Origin: Phragmites australis
Lineage: Eukaryota; Streptophyta; Magnoliopsida; Poales; Poaceae
DNA length: 64,000 bases
Direction: 5' to 3'
NCBI RefSeq assembly: GCF_958298935.1
Contig: NC_084936.1
Location: forward strand, 6,579,501-6,643,500
Within the stretch, counting starts at the first letter, position 1, and every line of letters begins with the position of its first letter. Below the pieces are notes generated by a model. The model searched no databases. It saw nothing but the letters and a program-made list of their open reading frames with translations, and was not told the DNA's origin. The position numbers and the translations under genes were made by a program. Positions 32,880 through 45,545 of this stretch are shown piece after piece.

Positions 32880-35150
32880 TATTGGTGTATATTTTTTTTA
32901 TCGCATACTCATGATGGCATTTCCTATACAACGTATTAATGATATACTTGAAATGTCAACAGAGCTTGTCCGAAACTCTGAATGATGTTTCTGTCTAGTC
33001 TTGTCAATCGAAGGGAAATGAGGTAAGGCAGACGGACAATTGTATGTGGTATAACTTCTTATGGTTTAACAGGTAAGTTCTACATGTATTTCTGATTGGT
33101 TGTAGCCGCATCAGATACAGAAACAAACACCAACCGCTCCATCCGGTCAATTTCACATGCTGTGTAAGAATTACGGCAGTTTATATTTCTCAGCACTGCT
33201 GCAGTTGAGCATATTAAACTTAAACTTCTCGATACTTTCATACTTGTTTATAAACTTATGGATACTTGGTTACACGTTCTTGAATCACTGTTGCAGTTTA
33301 TATTTCTCAACAAACTCAAACCTCTCAATACTTTCATACACGTTTCTAAACTTATCGATAATTGGTTACACATTCTTGAATCACTGTTTGATTATGTATG
33401 TGCTTTTGGTAGGGTAAAATTGGAACGTATAACTCCACATAAGAGAACTTCAAAGATGTCACTAAGATAACCATAAACATCCTCTATTATATATTAAGGA
33501 CTAATTTCTGCCAGCAGAAGGCAAGAATCTTTCTGAAATGGACGTGGACAGTGACACCTTGTGACTTTGTCCATCCTTGATGTGTTAGTAACTGTAACAT
33601 GGGACATCTGAACTATGAGGTTTCATTTATCCTTACCATATCGCATCACAAGGGAGAAATTATTTTTACTTTTTACATCAAGTGCTTAGTATTTCTTTTC
33701 CAACCATTTCCTTTTGTTGATAAGGAAGTATTTTATTTTGTATTAGTAGTGGCGATATAATTGGTCACAGTATGAAACTTCTACGCAATTTGGGTTGGCC
33801 GGCATCTCTGATTCTCTGTCATAACTCATAAAAAGGGAATTTGAACTTGGAGTTCTTACAATTTGTCGAGATTTTAATCATTTTCCCCGTTCTGTTAACT
33901 ATAGGAGGTTGGTGGGTTTTCTAAAGACCATAAAGTTTTCTTTACAACTCAAGTGTACTGCTGTACACAAAATAGAATGTTGCGTAAGTCAAATCTGAAT
34001 AAAAGAAACTAGAGTAGTCATTGACTTATTTTCCAAAGTGTGCATTCTTTGGTTGCCCTTGATAAATCACAGGTTTTGTTAACTCTAGGTGGTTCTTTTT
34101 TTTCTTTTTTACTGAGGACATGCTGCCACTGACCATTACTGATTTTTGTAGGACTAGGACAGGTTTTTGGCAGACTAGCTTCCCTAGGCCTTTTTTTTTT
34201 TTTTTGCATAGAACTTGAACTATGGCTGTCAGTCATTCCACCCGTCTGCATGCTGACCTTTAATATGATCATCCTGATATCTTCTGGATTTTCTTGAGAG
34301 GAGTACAGTAGGGGAAGCGCCTACTGTTGGATATCGCCTGGATTTTGTTATACTATTCATGAAACTGAGATACACTGTTGTGATAACTATTCACTGCCTA
34401 TTTTTGTACGGCGATTGTTAATAGTCATGGTGAAAAGGAAACGTCAGGTCTAAAGATGAAATTCTATGGTGACACAACAGGAGTTTTGTGCCGTCCAATC
34501 TGGAGCTCCTTTCGCTCACCAATTGGAAATGAACTGCTAAGCTGAACATATGTTAATGTGGTAGATGACCCAACATGTTTTTACATGATAAATTATCATG
34601 TTACCCTGGTTTATCTTCCTGTCCTAAACTCACAATCTGTAACAGCTAGACGATAAAACACCCTTGTCGATTTGCATAATGTCTGTAGTCTGCAACTCTG
34701 CATGCACATTGGCAGTCAAAAAAGAGAAAGAAAACTGCATTTTGTTTCAGTTGGACTCAGTTCACTCAAACTGTTGCCCAGCAAATCTTTTCAAGTTCTT
34801 TATACTGGATGATAAGTCCATGCCAATCCTTCATTCATTCAGGTTTAAATATTACTGATACTCCATGTTCTTCGTCCTCATGCTTATCATGAATAAATTT
34901 TCTGCAGGCCCGAGAAATGGTCCTCGAGTACATTTCTGTTGAAATTTTCCTCTCTGATCCTCAGATAACCTGCTGGATCTCATGCCAGATCTTGCTAATC
35001 TGCCTGACAGCAACTTTCAGCCGCACCCTGCATGTGGCTCTTGGATTCTGGTTGGGGTATGAGACCATCATCCCACTGTTTTCAGATCAAAATCTTGCTT
35101 CTCCGGCCACTGATAGTGATTGACACAGAAAAGCGGGTATTGTAGTAGTA
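32880..35150. other. PPR 3'UTR and spacer
   Basis: Apart from the tandem duplication at 33176-33388 I see no repeat structure. A weak exon-like stretch near 34908-35123 follows a TTTCTGCAG acceptor-like site, but I cannot link it to a family. T- and A-rich low-complexity tracts occur near 34100 and 34190. Confidence 0.4.
33176..33388. repeat. Two-copy tandem duplication
   Basis: GCAGTTTATATTTCTCA starts copies at 33176 and 33293; both continue through ACTTTCATAC, AAACTTAT and TTGAATCACTGTT. The first copy is about 117 bp and the second about 96 bp, the difference being one internal indel. Confidence 0.85.
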
Positions 35151-35153
35151 CTA

Positions 35154-35384
35154 CTCCATCCAGTCCCAAAAAAAAAGTGTCGTTTTAGATCACTTCCAAT
35201 CAAACTATTTAAAAATTTTAGCCATATATCTTTTTGAACACTGCTTGAATATCTGAAAATTATACGAGTAGATTCATCTCCCCAAAGTTATTTTTATAAT
35301 ATCTTTGTTATGTTTCATAACTATATTATACCATATAGTAGTGGACAAAGTTACGTTTTAGAGACTACCGATGTCCAGAACGAC
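35154..35384. mobile_element. Stowaway-like MITE, right end truncated
   Basis: Starts CTCCATCCAGTCCC after TA, followed by AAGTGTCGTTTTAGAT, the usual inner sequence of this grass MITE. The right side retains GTTACGTTTTAGAGAC and GATGTCCAGAACGAC but lacks the final GGGACGGAGGGAG, so that end has been lost. Confidence 0.72.
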
Positions 35385-36984
35385 CGAAGTGAGCATCAAG
35401 CATCTGGTCCCTTTTTACCCAAGCCCTGGAGCTTGGCCGGCGGTCTTGCTGTCGACCGTGTGTTGAGCTTTTGAGGCAACAGACAGGCGACCGATGCCTG
35501 CCCGCCGGTGGTTCTCACCGGCTGCGAGCTGGCGCAATGAATGGCAGCACATCGCCGGTGATAGTACTATTGGATGGCAATTGGGCATTGAAAGCCTTGC
35601 CTGGTGATCTGTCACTGTACCATGTGTCTAAGGTCAAATGGCTTCTTTTTCCTTTTTAATTTTTTTGACTCTCGGGTGGCTGCCATTAGCAAAATCTATG
35701 GTTGTAATTGGATTGGATACGAACGGATATCGTTGATCTTATATTTTATCTTACATTTTTTTCATCAAAATCGAACACAGATGGTATACGATACAGATAT
35801 AGATATGAATAATTTCAGTCACGAATACGTAACGAATATGTGACGAGTTAGATACAGACAATGTCGGTTACAGATATTTATTCGGATAATGAGTAAAAGC
35901 AATAACTACAGGTATCCAAAACTCAACTACATTAGAGGTCAAATAAGCAACTTAACAATATACTTCTATAGAAGGAGTTATGTTGGAGCAAAATTGAAGA
36001 AGTTGCGAGTGTCTAATATGTTGATCGTAGCTTTTATTAATTATTTGTATATATTAATAACTTTAAATAAAAAATATCAATTATAAACTTGTAGATTTCA
36101 TTGAGTTATAATTTTCATATAAATATCGTCTTCACCCGACTTTGTATAAAAAAGTTACAAGCTTTGGAATATATGCTCAGATAGTTACTGTATAGTCTTT
36201 GGATATATCTGATTTTATTTTTGATATCTGACGGATACTTGGTTTCATACATCCGAATCCGATGTCCAATACAACTATCCAAGATTTCTTTTAGATATCC
36301 GATATCTGAGATCCAATTAGCATCTAAAACGGTTCAGACGATTGTGTGGGTGGAGAAAATTCAGCCTATTTTCACCCCTTAGTAAAATCTCTATTCGTAG
36401 GTTTAAAATTCGCATTGTAAATTGGTAACTTGGGATTTATATCAGTTGGATTGTTTCCGATAAAATCTCTGCATTTCAAACGGGACATAGCTTCTGAGAA
36501 TCGAAAGAGCGCTTGTGTTTGGTCACAAGAGTTTTTTTAAGGGACACATCAACACCACACCTCGCGGTCTGTCTTGATCCTGCTCATTCATACCAAAAGG
36601 CGCGAGAAAACAACCTCCTCCGTCGCCGTGCGGCTGCCCTCGCCGCGAGGATACAAAGCATTCTGCACACCGAAAGCTTTGCCTAATAATATCAATGGAA
36701 TGAACAATATTGCGAGAAAATCGCGCCCTTGTTTCTGGTGTTTCAGTGTGTATTTTTCCTGATTTATTGAGGTCGCATAGCGTGCAAAAATTAAAAATAC
36801 ATGCCCGGCCATTTTATTCTTTTGTGCATATTCAGGATGTATTGTTCTTAATCGGGTATGAACTTTTTCCTAACAAAATGTCGATAACTGTCAAGCAGGT
36901 TTTTGGGTAAGAAACGCCTCTTAGTTTTCACTAAATGGTTTGCAATATTTTGGAGGATATTTTTATTCAGCCAATGCAGTATTC

Positions 36985-36988
<4 letters not shown>
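35385..36988. other. AT-rich spacer with GGATAC/GATATC-rich repeat material
   Basis: Between about 35700 and 36330 words such as GGATACGAACGGATATCG and GATATCCGATATC recur in both orientations, as in low-copy grass MITE remnants. I could not define ends. A GC-rich patch at 36600-36660 has no supported gene. Confidence 0.35.

Positions 36989-36989
<1 letters not shown>

Positions 36990-37057
<68 letters not shown>
36990..37057. repeat. (AG)n microsatellite
   Basis: An uninterrupted AG tract of about 68 bp, about 630 bp upstream of the small gene at 37687. Confidence 0.97.
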
Positions 37058-37062
<5 letters not shown>

Positions 37063-37492
37063 TTGACAGGCATACAACAGAAGGTGTCTTGATTTTTTTT
37101 AAGATAAATTATTTTGGAAGGCTCTGCCAAACCCTAAGAAAAAGGTGAGTAAGTATTTCTATGCTTCCGAAATAACTAAATAGATCTCAATAGATCATTG
37201 AACCAGTATATCGCTGCATAGGAGCTCCTCAAATCCTAATTCAATTAAGAACCGAAGTAGTTTTATTTGGAAAAATATAAAATGATTTATGTTAGTATTC
37301 TTTCATTCTGTTTTTATGAAATCATTCTTTGTTTGTTGAAAGGGACGCTAAAAAGGTTTAATTCCATCTTTTCCTCACTCATACACTTGCACGGTTAGAA
37401 GAGTACACTCACATAATATCAGTATGCACGGCGACAATAGTACCCATGATATGATTACATAACCACCTTCTGATTAATGGTCGTTGTTGTGG

Positions 37493-37500
37493 CTATATAA
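37493..37500 (+). promoter_or_regulatory. TATA box of the 85-aa gene
   Basis: CTATATAA lies 187 nt upstream of the ATG at 37687, implying a 5'UTR of roughly 150 nt with no upstream ATG that starts a long frame. Confidence 0.65.
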
Positions 37501-37686
37501 ACCTCCAGAGACAACCTGGTGGAGACCAAGCTCAAAGTGCCAACATAAGTGACATTGAGCTAAAGCCAAATGCCCCCTTGAGCATTATCTCCATCTACAC
37601 ATTCTTCAACTCTTTTTCTCTCCCTTTCTTCTCCTCTTACCCTCTTACAAGTTACAAGTTTAGGCTTATAGCTAAACATAGCATAA

Positions 37687-37944
37687 ATGGCCCAAATCAC
37701 GATGGAGGTTGCACCATCAAAGATGTCGTCGATCGTTAGGCGGGGCAGGCTCCCGAGGATCCTCGACACCATCATGGAGGATGATAACAAGGAATATGTA
37801 GAGTCATCAATGGCGCCTTCTTCTGCTCACAATGCAAGCCGCCGGGGCAAGGAGGCCACTGCCGACACCTTGATGCACTGCGCCGACAAGGTGGCCTTCC
37901 TCGCCCTCATGCCAAAAAATGGGTGCTTGAAGGTCAAAGCCTGA
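37687..37944 (+). CDS. Small unknown protein, 85 aa
   Basis: Single-exon frame starting MAQITMEVAPSKMSSIVRR and ending GCLKVKA. I do not recognise a domain. The N-terminal third is basic (RRGRLPR) and precedes an acidic patch (IMEDDNKEYVE); there are two Cys in the last third, and no signal peptide or membrane segment. Support for a real gene: a TATA box at 37493, higher GC and synonymous-site GC than the flanks, and AATAAA at 38159-38164 after a 200-nt 3'UTR. The compact MEVAP-RR-R-P-ILDTI-E-D pattern looks like a short grass-specific family, which is an impression, not a match. Confidence 0.62.
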   Translation: MAQITMEVAPSKMSSIVRRGRLPRILDTIMEDDNKEYVESSMAPSSAHNASRRGKEATADTLMHCADKVAFLALMPKNGCLKVKA

Positions 37945-37964
37945 TGAGTTTAGTAGGAGAGAGA

Positions 37965-39042
37965 TGAGGCTTGGAGCTTGGATAGTAGTGTTGCTCTCTT
38001 TTTTTGTCTGAGCAATGGCATTCTCTAGTCTTTTTTCGTTTTCACTATAATAGTGTTCAGTATTTTACTCTATGCAGTACCAAACTACGCCCAGTTAGAG
38101 AGCATAGCTTTGTGCCGAGTAGAGTTGCTCATGTGGGAGCAGAAATATTGTAACCTCGAATAAATGTTGGTATCTTGTTGTTGTGTAAGCTACTTATAAG
38201 GTTGTTCTTGATTTCTGCACTTCGATGTGGAGGCAATATTCCAAATAGTGAATTTCAAAATCTGGACATTTTTTTTAAAAAAGTTTGGGAACCCTTAGTT
38301 GGTATGCTGTCTAACACTGTGCTATACTGTATAAAAAAAAGAGTGTACAAAAAACACTGCTATACCGCTCATCACGTGAGGTGATCTCACTGATTGGACC
38401 TGACGCACAAGCCTATACGTTTCTCTGGCCTATTCCTTTGCACCACTCTCAAGTGTCATTTTCTTTTCTTTCCAAGGTTCTAAATAGCAGTTGTAGCAAC
38501 ATAACGGCAAGATGAAGAAAAAGCTACAACAGCTATAGCTAGCTATGGTGACAGGTATGCTTTTTTAGCATTTTAATATTAAAATAATAGAAAACAACAT
38601 AATTGTGCACAAGATAAGTTAGAACCAACAAATAAGTAAAATTAGGTATTTTAGAACCACTAGTGCATATCCATACGTTGATCACAGCTATAGTCATAGA
38701 ATCCAAATTATCAAATAAGAATGCCAGAGTACTAAAAAGAGGAAGATTGGACCTATGTTTTTCTCATAGTTCAACCTTATAAGAGATGTATTTGAGACTT
38801 CTCTAATAATATAAAATTCAAATATTAGCATGTTATTTTATCATATGGATACATATATAGTATAGTGAGGCTATTGCTACCTACAAGCTACGACAAATAG
38901 CAGCCTACAACACTCGTAGCTAATCTAGCTGAACATTGTAAGTTCTAGTTGCGCTGCCGCCGCCATCCAGCCCATGCCCACCCTAACAGGACCTCTCCTC
39001 TATGGTGGCTAGGTGATAGGGTCAAGGTCAACAGGGAGCCAG
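37965..39042. other. Spacer with MITE-like remnants
   Basis: Around 38478-38960, TCTAAATAGCAG..GTAGC and CAAATAGCAGCCTAC words suggest a decayed inverted-repeat element, but termini and duplication are not clear. No gene is supported. Confidence 0.35.
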
Positions 39043-40380
39043 TACTACGTGAAAAAAATCAATAGTGATGGGTGATAACCGGTATTAGTGATGGGTCCTA
39101 TACCTATCACCCTTATCGCATCACTAATGATAGATCATTAGTAACAGGTGATTACCTGTTACTAATGAGATCATTAGTGACGGGTTATAACCGTGACCTG
39201 TTACTATAGACTGAACATTAGTGACGGGTTATAATCTTAACCCGTCACTAATGACCGATGAACATTTTTTGTATTTTTTTGACAAAAAAAAATCAAAAAA
39301 ATATTTTTTTCACCCAAGTCATCTCAACGCAGGCCCATCCCATATGCCTCACAAGCTACGCTTTTTTTTCATATTGTTTTTAAGTTTATGTTCCATGAGA
39401 ATCGAACCCGCAACCTCCTCCTCACCTGTGTAGCCACCTCTGATATCATGTAGTTGTGATAGAAACTGGATATTTTTATTCTTTTAACTTTTTTTGCCGA
39501 AAGTCATTAGTAACGCGTTATGACCATGACCCTTCACTAATGACTAATTTTACCAAATTTCGTCGAGGGTTATAATTTGATAGGTAACCTGGAGTGTATT
39601 CAGTAAAACGGGCATAACTTTTGCATACGGACTCCGATTTCGATATTTTTTTACTCTACGGACATCTAAAAAAAAGTTACATCCGTTTCTCCCCAACTTT
39701 GTCAGGTTCGGAGAATTTTTTAGGCTACAAATGGCTTGAAAGATTAAGTTCTCGCCTCTGAAATTTTCTGCATCGTTTGTGTCCATAGCCGCCACACCTT
39801 ACATCAAATCTAAGCAGAAATGTACAATAGTTCCTATTCTAGTGCTGCTGAGGTGAGAAAAAATAAAAATTAAAAAATATTTGTGAATACCATCATTACT
39901 GACTGGAGTTGGTCATTAGTGACGGATTACAAGTTGACCTGTTACTAATGATTGGTATAGGATGATCTATCACTAATGAGTGGATCATTAGTGATGGGTC
40001 ACAACTAATGACTGGTCTAGGATGATCCGTCAATGATGACCTTATTATTAGTGACGGGTCACAACTTGATCCGTCATTAATGACTGATCTAGGATGACCC
40101 GTCACTGATGAATTTATCATTAGTGACGGGTAACAACTTGATCTGTCACTAATGACTGGCTTAGTTCACAACTTGACCTGTCACTATTATCATTAGTGAC
40201 GAGTTATGTTATGACCCGTCACTAATGACCACTCATTAGTGACGGGTCTATATCTAGTCCCGATCAGAAGAAATATTAGTGGCACGTCCTTATTGGACCT
40301 GTCACTAATAGAACATTAGTGACGTGTGTTGAGCACCCGTCACTAATGTGGTGTCTTCTTTGTTGGTTTTTTACGTAGTG
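39043..40380. mobile_element. CACTA-type (En/Spm-like) non-autonomous element
   Basis: The right end GGTTTTTTACGTAGTG is the inverse of a CACTACGTAAAAAACC terminus; the left end is TACTACGTGAAAAAAATC, the same with its first base mutated. Flanking trinucleotides are CAG and TAG. Subterminal regions are packed with ATTAGTGACGGGT and its reverse complement ACCCGTCACTAAT (39060-39260 and 39895-40360), the transposase-binding-repeat layout of CACTA elements. The centre (39260-39880) is AT-rich with no transposase. Length 1338 bp. Confidence 0.85.
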
Positions 40381-40423
40381 TAGGTCAGGTTGGGTTGTTC
40401 GACCTTTGGGCCTAGAAGTGCCT

Positions 40424-40894
40424 CGGTTCGATCTGGCTCCCATTTTCTCTTCTCTTTTTTTCACAAATAGAAAAATAAAGGGAAGACTCCAAAATGGATA
40501 ACCATCCCCAACGTTTTCACTTTATTTCTAATTGATGTCAATGAACCACAATACTTTTTATATACTACTTTTTGGCAGTGGTACCAAAATAAAGGGAAGA
40601 CTTTTGGTGGTCTTAGGCTCTGTTAATGATACCAATACTTTTTATGTTAATGAGCCCCAATACGTTTTCACTTTATTTCTAATTCATTCACTTTATTTCT
40701 ATTTAAATTTTTATTGGGGCTTTCGAGAAAAAGCCCTAATACTTTTTATATACTACTTTTTGGCAACGGTTCGATCTGGCTCCCATTTTCTCTTTTTTTT
40801 TCACAAATAGAAAAATAAAGGGAAGACTCCAAAATGGATAATCATCCCCAACGTTTTCACTTTATTTCTAATTGATGTCAATGAGCACCAATAC
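40424..40894. repeat. 343-bp-spaced direct duplication
   Basis: CGGTTCGATCTGGCTCCCAT starts copies at 40424 and 40767. They are nearly identical for about 125 bp through AAATGGATAA and CAACGTTTTCACTTTATTTC. AATACTTTTTATATACTACT also precedes the second copy (40738) and lies at the end of the first (40550), so the unit is one tandem duplication of about 343 bp with a partial second copy. High identity means it is recent. It begins 44 bp after the CACTA element. Confidence 0.88.
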
Positions 40895-43273
40895 GTTTCA
40901 ACCAGAGCCTAGCCAAATGAACAATGACCCTGCACAGGCATGGGAGGACTACGCCTTGATCGATAGGCCTTAGTGTGAAGGCTTTCAAATAGAAGACATG
41001 TTGTACTAGGCAATAGGTCTACTTCCCTAGCGGGGCAGGGCATTACTATCATGCTCTTAGTATCTTTTTATGAGCTCACTAGAGAGTAACATGGACTGTG
41101 ACCTTACAATCAGCTCGTATAGGTGAGTTCTTTCAGGAAATTTTGTAGGGCAATTTCCCTGCCTAAAGCATTGAACTCATTAAGAGCTTAATTGCTCAAC
41201 TTGTCGTACAGATGTAGCACGACAGCTAATGGGGCTCAATGTAGTTATGCTCTAGGTTTCACAATGCTTTGTTCCCTAGAGCCTGGATCTCGAGACCGCT
41301 GACCACTCAGGATAGTTATCTACAGTTGAAATCTTTTAACAGGGTATGAGCCCCATACCCTTGCACGTTGCCTGGATTGATGATTTATCAGCCCTTTGAA
41401 AGGATCCTCTTTGTTCCTATCTTCTAACATTACATATGTCTCTCTTGTATGCTGATGAGACTTCATCATCTTCTATCTTCCTCGAGTATTTCAGGTTATC
41501 TTGTGTGTACATCATTTCATCTGAGTCAGAAAATCAGTGTGTATCACTGGATTCCTTCAATTATGTAGGATGACTGGTATATCCAATACCAATGTCATGA
41601 TTTCCTTCAAGTACTGTAATACCATGAATAGAGCTACCTACTGTGTATCTCCTGGACAAGATGTATACCGTCCTAGTTTTGCATATGAGATATCTGGACC
41701 TGTAGAACTGCTAAGGTATATCAGGGATCCAATAATCTATGAATACCTAAGTTGGTTTATAGGCTCACCTTTCATACTTGTTCAGCCTGTATGATGGATC
41801 ACAAGGTGTGGAGAGTAGCTTACAGTCCAAAATCCAAAGTGGGTTAGGACCTTCTCCATGTAATGAGATAAAATGATATAATTATCTCTTTTGATTTGCT
41901 TGATGTTCAAAATCACATTAGCTTTGTCCAAGTTTTTCATATCGAAGCTCTTGGAGAGGAAATCTTGATTACATCAATGTATTGACACATGATGACACCT
42001 TTGCCTTGGCAAAAACATACACAAAAGCTGGCAATGGATCGACGAACAGAACCACTAGCAACTAGAGACATCACCACAATGCAGCACAGCCAGAGCACAT
42101 GAGCTACCCAGCCAAGCCCCACCAGAACATCATCGGTAACATGACCAAAGGACAACAGCAAAGTGAAGATGAGCAGGGTCGGCAGCACCGTGTTCATGTT
42201 ACCAAGCACGATCGACACTTCACCCTTAGGAATGGAGCACCACCATAGTGGGTAGCACGTAGCCAAGCTCATCAAAAAGTGCTGCCACTGGACCGACCGA
42301 AGCCGCACACAGAACCACCTCCACCGTCTAGGGTTTCAACCCCCGATGCGCAAGCGCTGGCACAAACCGAGGATCACCTGTGCCAACAACCGTCATGCCA
42401 GAACCGAGAGAGGACGGGGGAGGAGCAGGTTCGCTGGTGACTAGAGGTCAGAGATTGAGTTGGAGGTTGTGGAGGAATGTGTTGGGAGTAAGGTGAGGAG
42501 AAAGAGAGACCGTGAGCCCTCAAATGACGAGGAGGAGAACCGTGCCGCCACCTAGAGCCGCACACGTGTGCACACGCACCCTGACTAGGGCGGGCAGACT
42601 GTTGCACCGCCGCCATCCATCCCACGCTCGCTATAATGGTAGTGAGAGGGGACTGAGTCCCCCTCCTGGTTGGGCGATAATAGGGATGAAAGTGAGCACC
42701 CAATGGATAGTTCTGTGTCACCACTTAGTTTATATTTTCCTTAATTTAATCAGGTAAGTTCATGCAATCCAACCATGGTTACGAGGAAGATATAAAAGAT
42801 AGTCTTCGTTTTTTTGTCTAAAAGAACAGAGATAGTCTCTGTTTCAGAGGGAATGGTGGAGAGTGACAAAATGTTGGCGTGACCATGGCAGGATGCAGAA
42901 TTGCAAACGTATATTTGGGCCTGGATTAGCTTTCGGCTTAATCGGCCAAACAAAAAAAAAAAGCTTTCGGCTTAATCATGTGATTGCATGGTAAAAGAAG
43001 ATGTGAGACTGCGGCATGGCCCTGGCCGCCGGTTCACGTGTGCACCTTCCCTTCGTAGCTGCTTCATAACGATTTGTAGGCTTCATCTGTGAGAGGAAAG
43101 CCTTTTCTTCTCGAACTCAGCATCTTTGGCAGCACGCCCACTGTTTCATCAAAATCCGATTGCTGAAGGAAGTTCAAACAATTAGTTCATGTCCCAGAAC
43201 CCATGGCCGTCAGCATATCAGAGTACTAGATCTCTTGTCCCAGCAAACTGGGTTGGGTTTTCTTTAAAAGAAG
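40895..43273. other. Unassigned repeat-like sequence
   Basis: No supported gene. 41540-41800 has an 85-codon open frame with no recognisable domain. 42000-42700 is GC-rich with open frames on the minus strand but without family motifs; it may be retrotransposon LTR or leader material. A short repeat, CTTTCGGCTTAATC(G/A), occurs at about 42930 and 42963. Confidence 0.35.
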
Positions 43274-43577
43274 AGTAATTTTTATAAAACTATAACTATT
43301 TATACATAACTATTATGAAACTATAATTTCTAAAACGAGTTTTACAAAACTACATGTACTTGTGTCCCCAGTAACGCAAACCTATATTTTTTGCAGAAAA
43401 CTACAATTATTTTGCGTAAAATAATTGAAGTTTTGTGAAACTATTTTTTGTGTAGTTTTGTGAAAAAAGTAGTTTTGTGTTACTGGAGGTATAAATACTT
43501 ATAATTTTATAAAACTCATTCAAAAGTTATAGTTTTGTGATAGTTAGGTGTATAGTTATAGTTTTGTAAAATTTACT
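43274..43577. mobile_element. Long-TIR fold-back MITE
   Basis: 304 bp. Left end AGTAATTTTTATAAAACTATAACT and right end AGTTATAGTTTTGTAAAATTTACT are inverse complements with few mismatches, described here by their outer words. The pairing continues through most of the element (TTTTGTGAAACTA.. inner words), so it can form one large hairpin. No clear target duplication (TTAAAA-rich flanks), so the superfamily is not assigned. Confidence 0.75.
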
Positions 43578-45545
43578 TAAAAAAAACAGTGGGCTTAACT
43601 CATCTGGGTCGATTGGATCAGGACACGCTGAATTTTGTGGCTTCCCTAATGAGGCTGAAAAGGGCCCATGGACCGCTTTCAATGCTTAGGACAAAGCCCT
43701 GACTGATTGAGCCTCTCTCTTGGTCTGTTGTTGCTACTTCCAAGGCTGATCAGTCCATCCAAACACATCAGCAGATAACAAATCCATCCAGAATGTTCTT
43801 AAAAAGAATCCATTTTTCCTACTCCTACATGAACCTCAATGGGATAGGTTGGTGTGGTTCAGTGTGCAGACCCCCATCATCATTTATCAATTTCTGCAAG
43901 CTTCCAGCAAGTCTATCTATCTCCACACCAAAACATGCACTACATTACACTATCATAATGGTTGCAGGCTTGCAGCTATTTAGGCTTAGCCTTAGCTGCT
44001 CTTGGAAGGAGGCACTCCGCATCATCAACTGGTAGGTGCATCAGAGTGGAGTAGCTAATTGACATCACTTACAGTTCGATTGTTTTTTAGTTTATAAATA
44101 CTCTCTCCGGTCATAGATAAGTGTCGTTTTAGGTTGCGTACAGTCAAATATTTTAAACTTTGGTTACAATTTTTTTATGTATTGAATTTGAATATTTAAA
44201 AATGATATGAGTAGATTTGTCTCGAAAACTATTTTCATAATAATATATTTTGCTATGTTTTATAAATATATCATAACAAAAAGTAATAGTTAAAGTTGTG
44301 TTTTGATGATCGTGTTAATGTCAGAAACGACACTTATTTAAGGCTAGAGGGAGTGGTAGCCTTTGCCAACATCTCCTTCCAAAAAAAACTTTGCCAACAT
44401 GAGCATGTCCATCACCATCAGATGAGCGTGTTTCTTCTTTGCCGACAAATGTTGTTCCTCCTTTCTAAAAACCCTGAAGAAATCAAATAAATGTTGTTAT
44501 TCCTTTTCTTGGGCTGGCATATATAATTAGTCATGAAGGCATCAATAGCTGCCTGTTTCTGAACCTGAATTCTGAAGCGGCACCAGTCACTCTTTCTGCT
44601 AAACAGAAGTCAGCAGGTGCAAACATCTTGCTATGAACAGATATTCTTAAAGAAGTAATGAATGTAATTTATTTTCAGTACCGAACATGCATAGACAACA
44701 TCTGACTTGGACACACTTGCCCTTTCAACAAATTTGAAGTGGCTAAATTAGTAGGCCTCAAGTGTAAAGCAGTCATGCTTTTCTGGACACTTATGCCCAG
44801 CCACATGTTCCTGTCCTTCACATCTCATGACCAGCATTCAGCAATCCTTCTTGTGAGCAAAGCAATGCAGAATGGCAGAACAGCATGTCTTGGAAACATT
44901 CCCAATCTTCTTGCTGTGCTGATAACAACCAGTGCCTGCCCAAAAGGGGCAACTCAGCTGGCATGGAGAAGTTTATTGCCATCGAGCAAATGGATGCCTT
45001 GATCTCTTCCCAAATCAGGGTCTCATTTACTGGTTTATACTTTTATTGTGTCCAGTAATCCTCCTAATTAGCAGTAATCCAGATTTGACAGAAGTTTTCG
45101 CATGGAACAAAATGTGAAAATCACAACTGAGAAAAATTTAACCGTGACCGATTGAAACTCTAGGAATACTGATAATTTCAAATCAAACCTTTTTCAATTT
45201 GTTGTTGCCATAATAGTTTTGGTAAACCCGGTTACCATTGATGTTTCACAGGTAACTGGAACCCTGTTCCAAATATCAAGTCATCAAGTCATGGTTGTTG
45301 AAGGTGTTAGTAGCTCCTGTTGTGGTTCAGCATGGACCGTCCATGAGAGTTGGTTTGGTAGAATATGGGTCATAATGAATGGCACTTGCAAAGCACCTAA
45401 TTATGGTGGCATGTCTGATAGCACTGTAAAATATCATGAAGAGAACTTATGCTGCAATTATAGAGGTGTAAGAAAAGTTTTGTGTGCTTTGCACTGGCAT
45501 GTTTTTTTGACATTTTGGGATACTATTGTTTCCCAATGCAAAAGT
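43578..45545. other. Spacer without supported genes
   Basis: Contains one Stowaway MITE (separate entry). Open frames at 44739-45002 and 45219-45569 show no domain or promoter evidence and are not called. Confidence 0.4.
44101..44353. mobile_element. Stowaway-like MITE
   Basis: Left end after TA: CTCTCTCCGGTCATAGATAAGTGTCGTTTTAG. Right end: AAACGACACTTATTTAAGGCTAGAGGGAG followed by TG (TA mutated); only key words are relevant: CTCYCTCC, AAGTGTCG and their complements. Length 253 bp, AT-rich centre, no coding. Related to the truncated copy at 35154. Confidence 0.85.

Noticed and set aside
34917..35123. Possible terminal exon after a TTTCTGCAG acceptor
   Set aside because: One frame looks exon-like, but I found no family match and no partner exon.
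39060..40360. CRISPR-like array of ATTAGTGACGGGT words
   Set aside because: Spacing is irregular, words occur in both orientations, and the block has CACTA ends. It is a transposon in a plant genome.
41537..41794. 85-codon frame at 41.5 kb
   Set aside because: No promoter, domain or codon-bias support, and it lies in repeat-like sequence.
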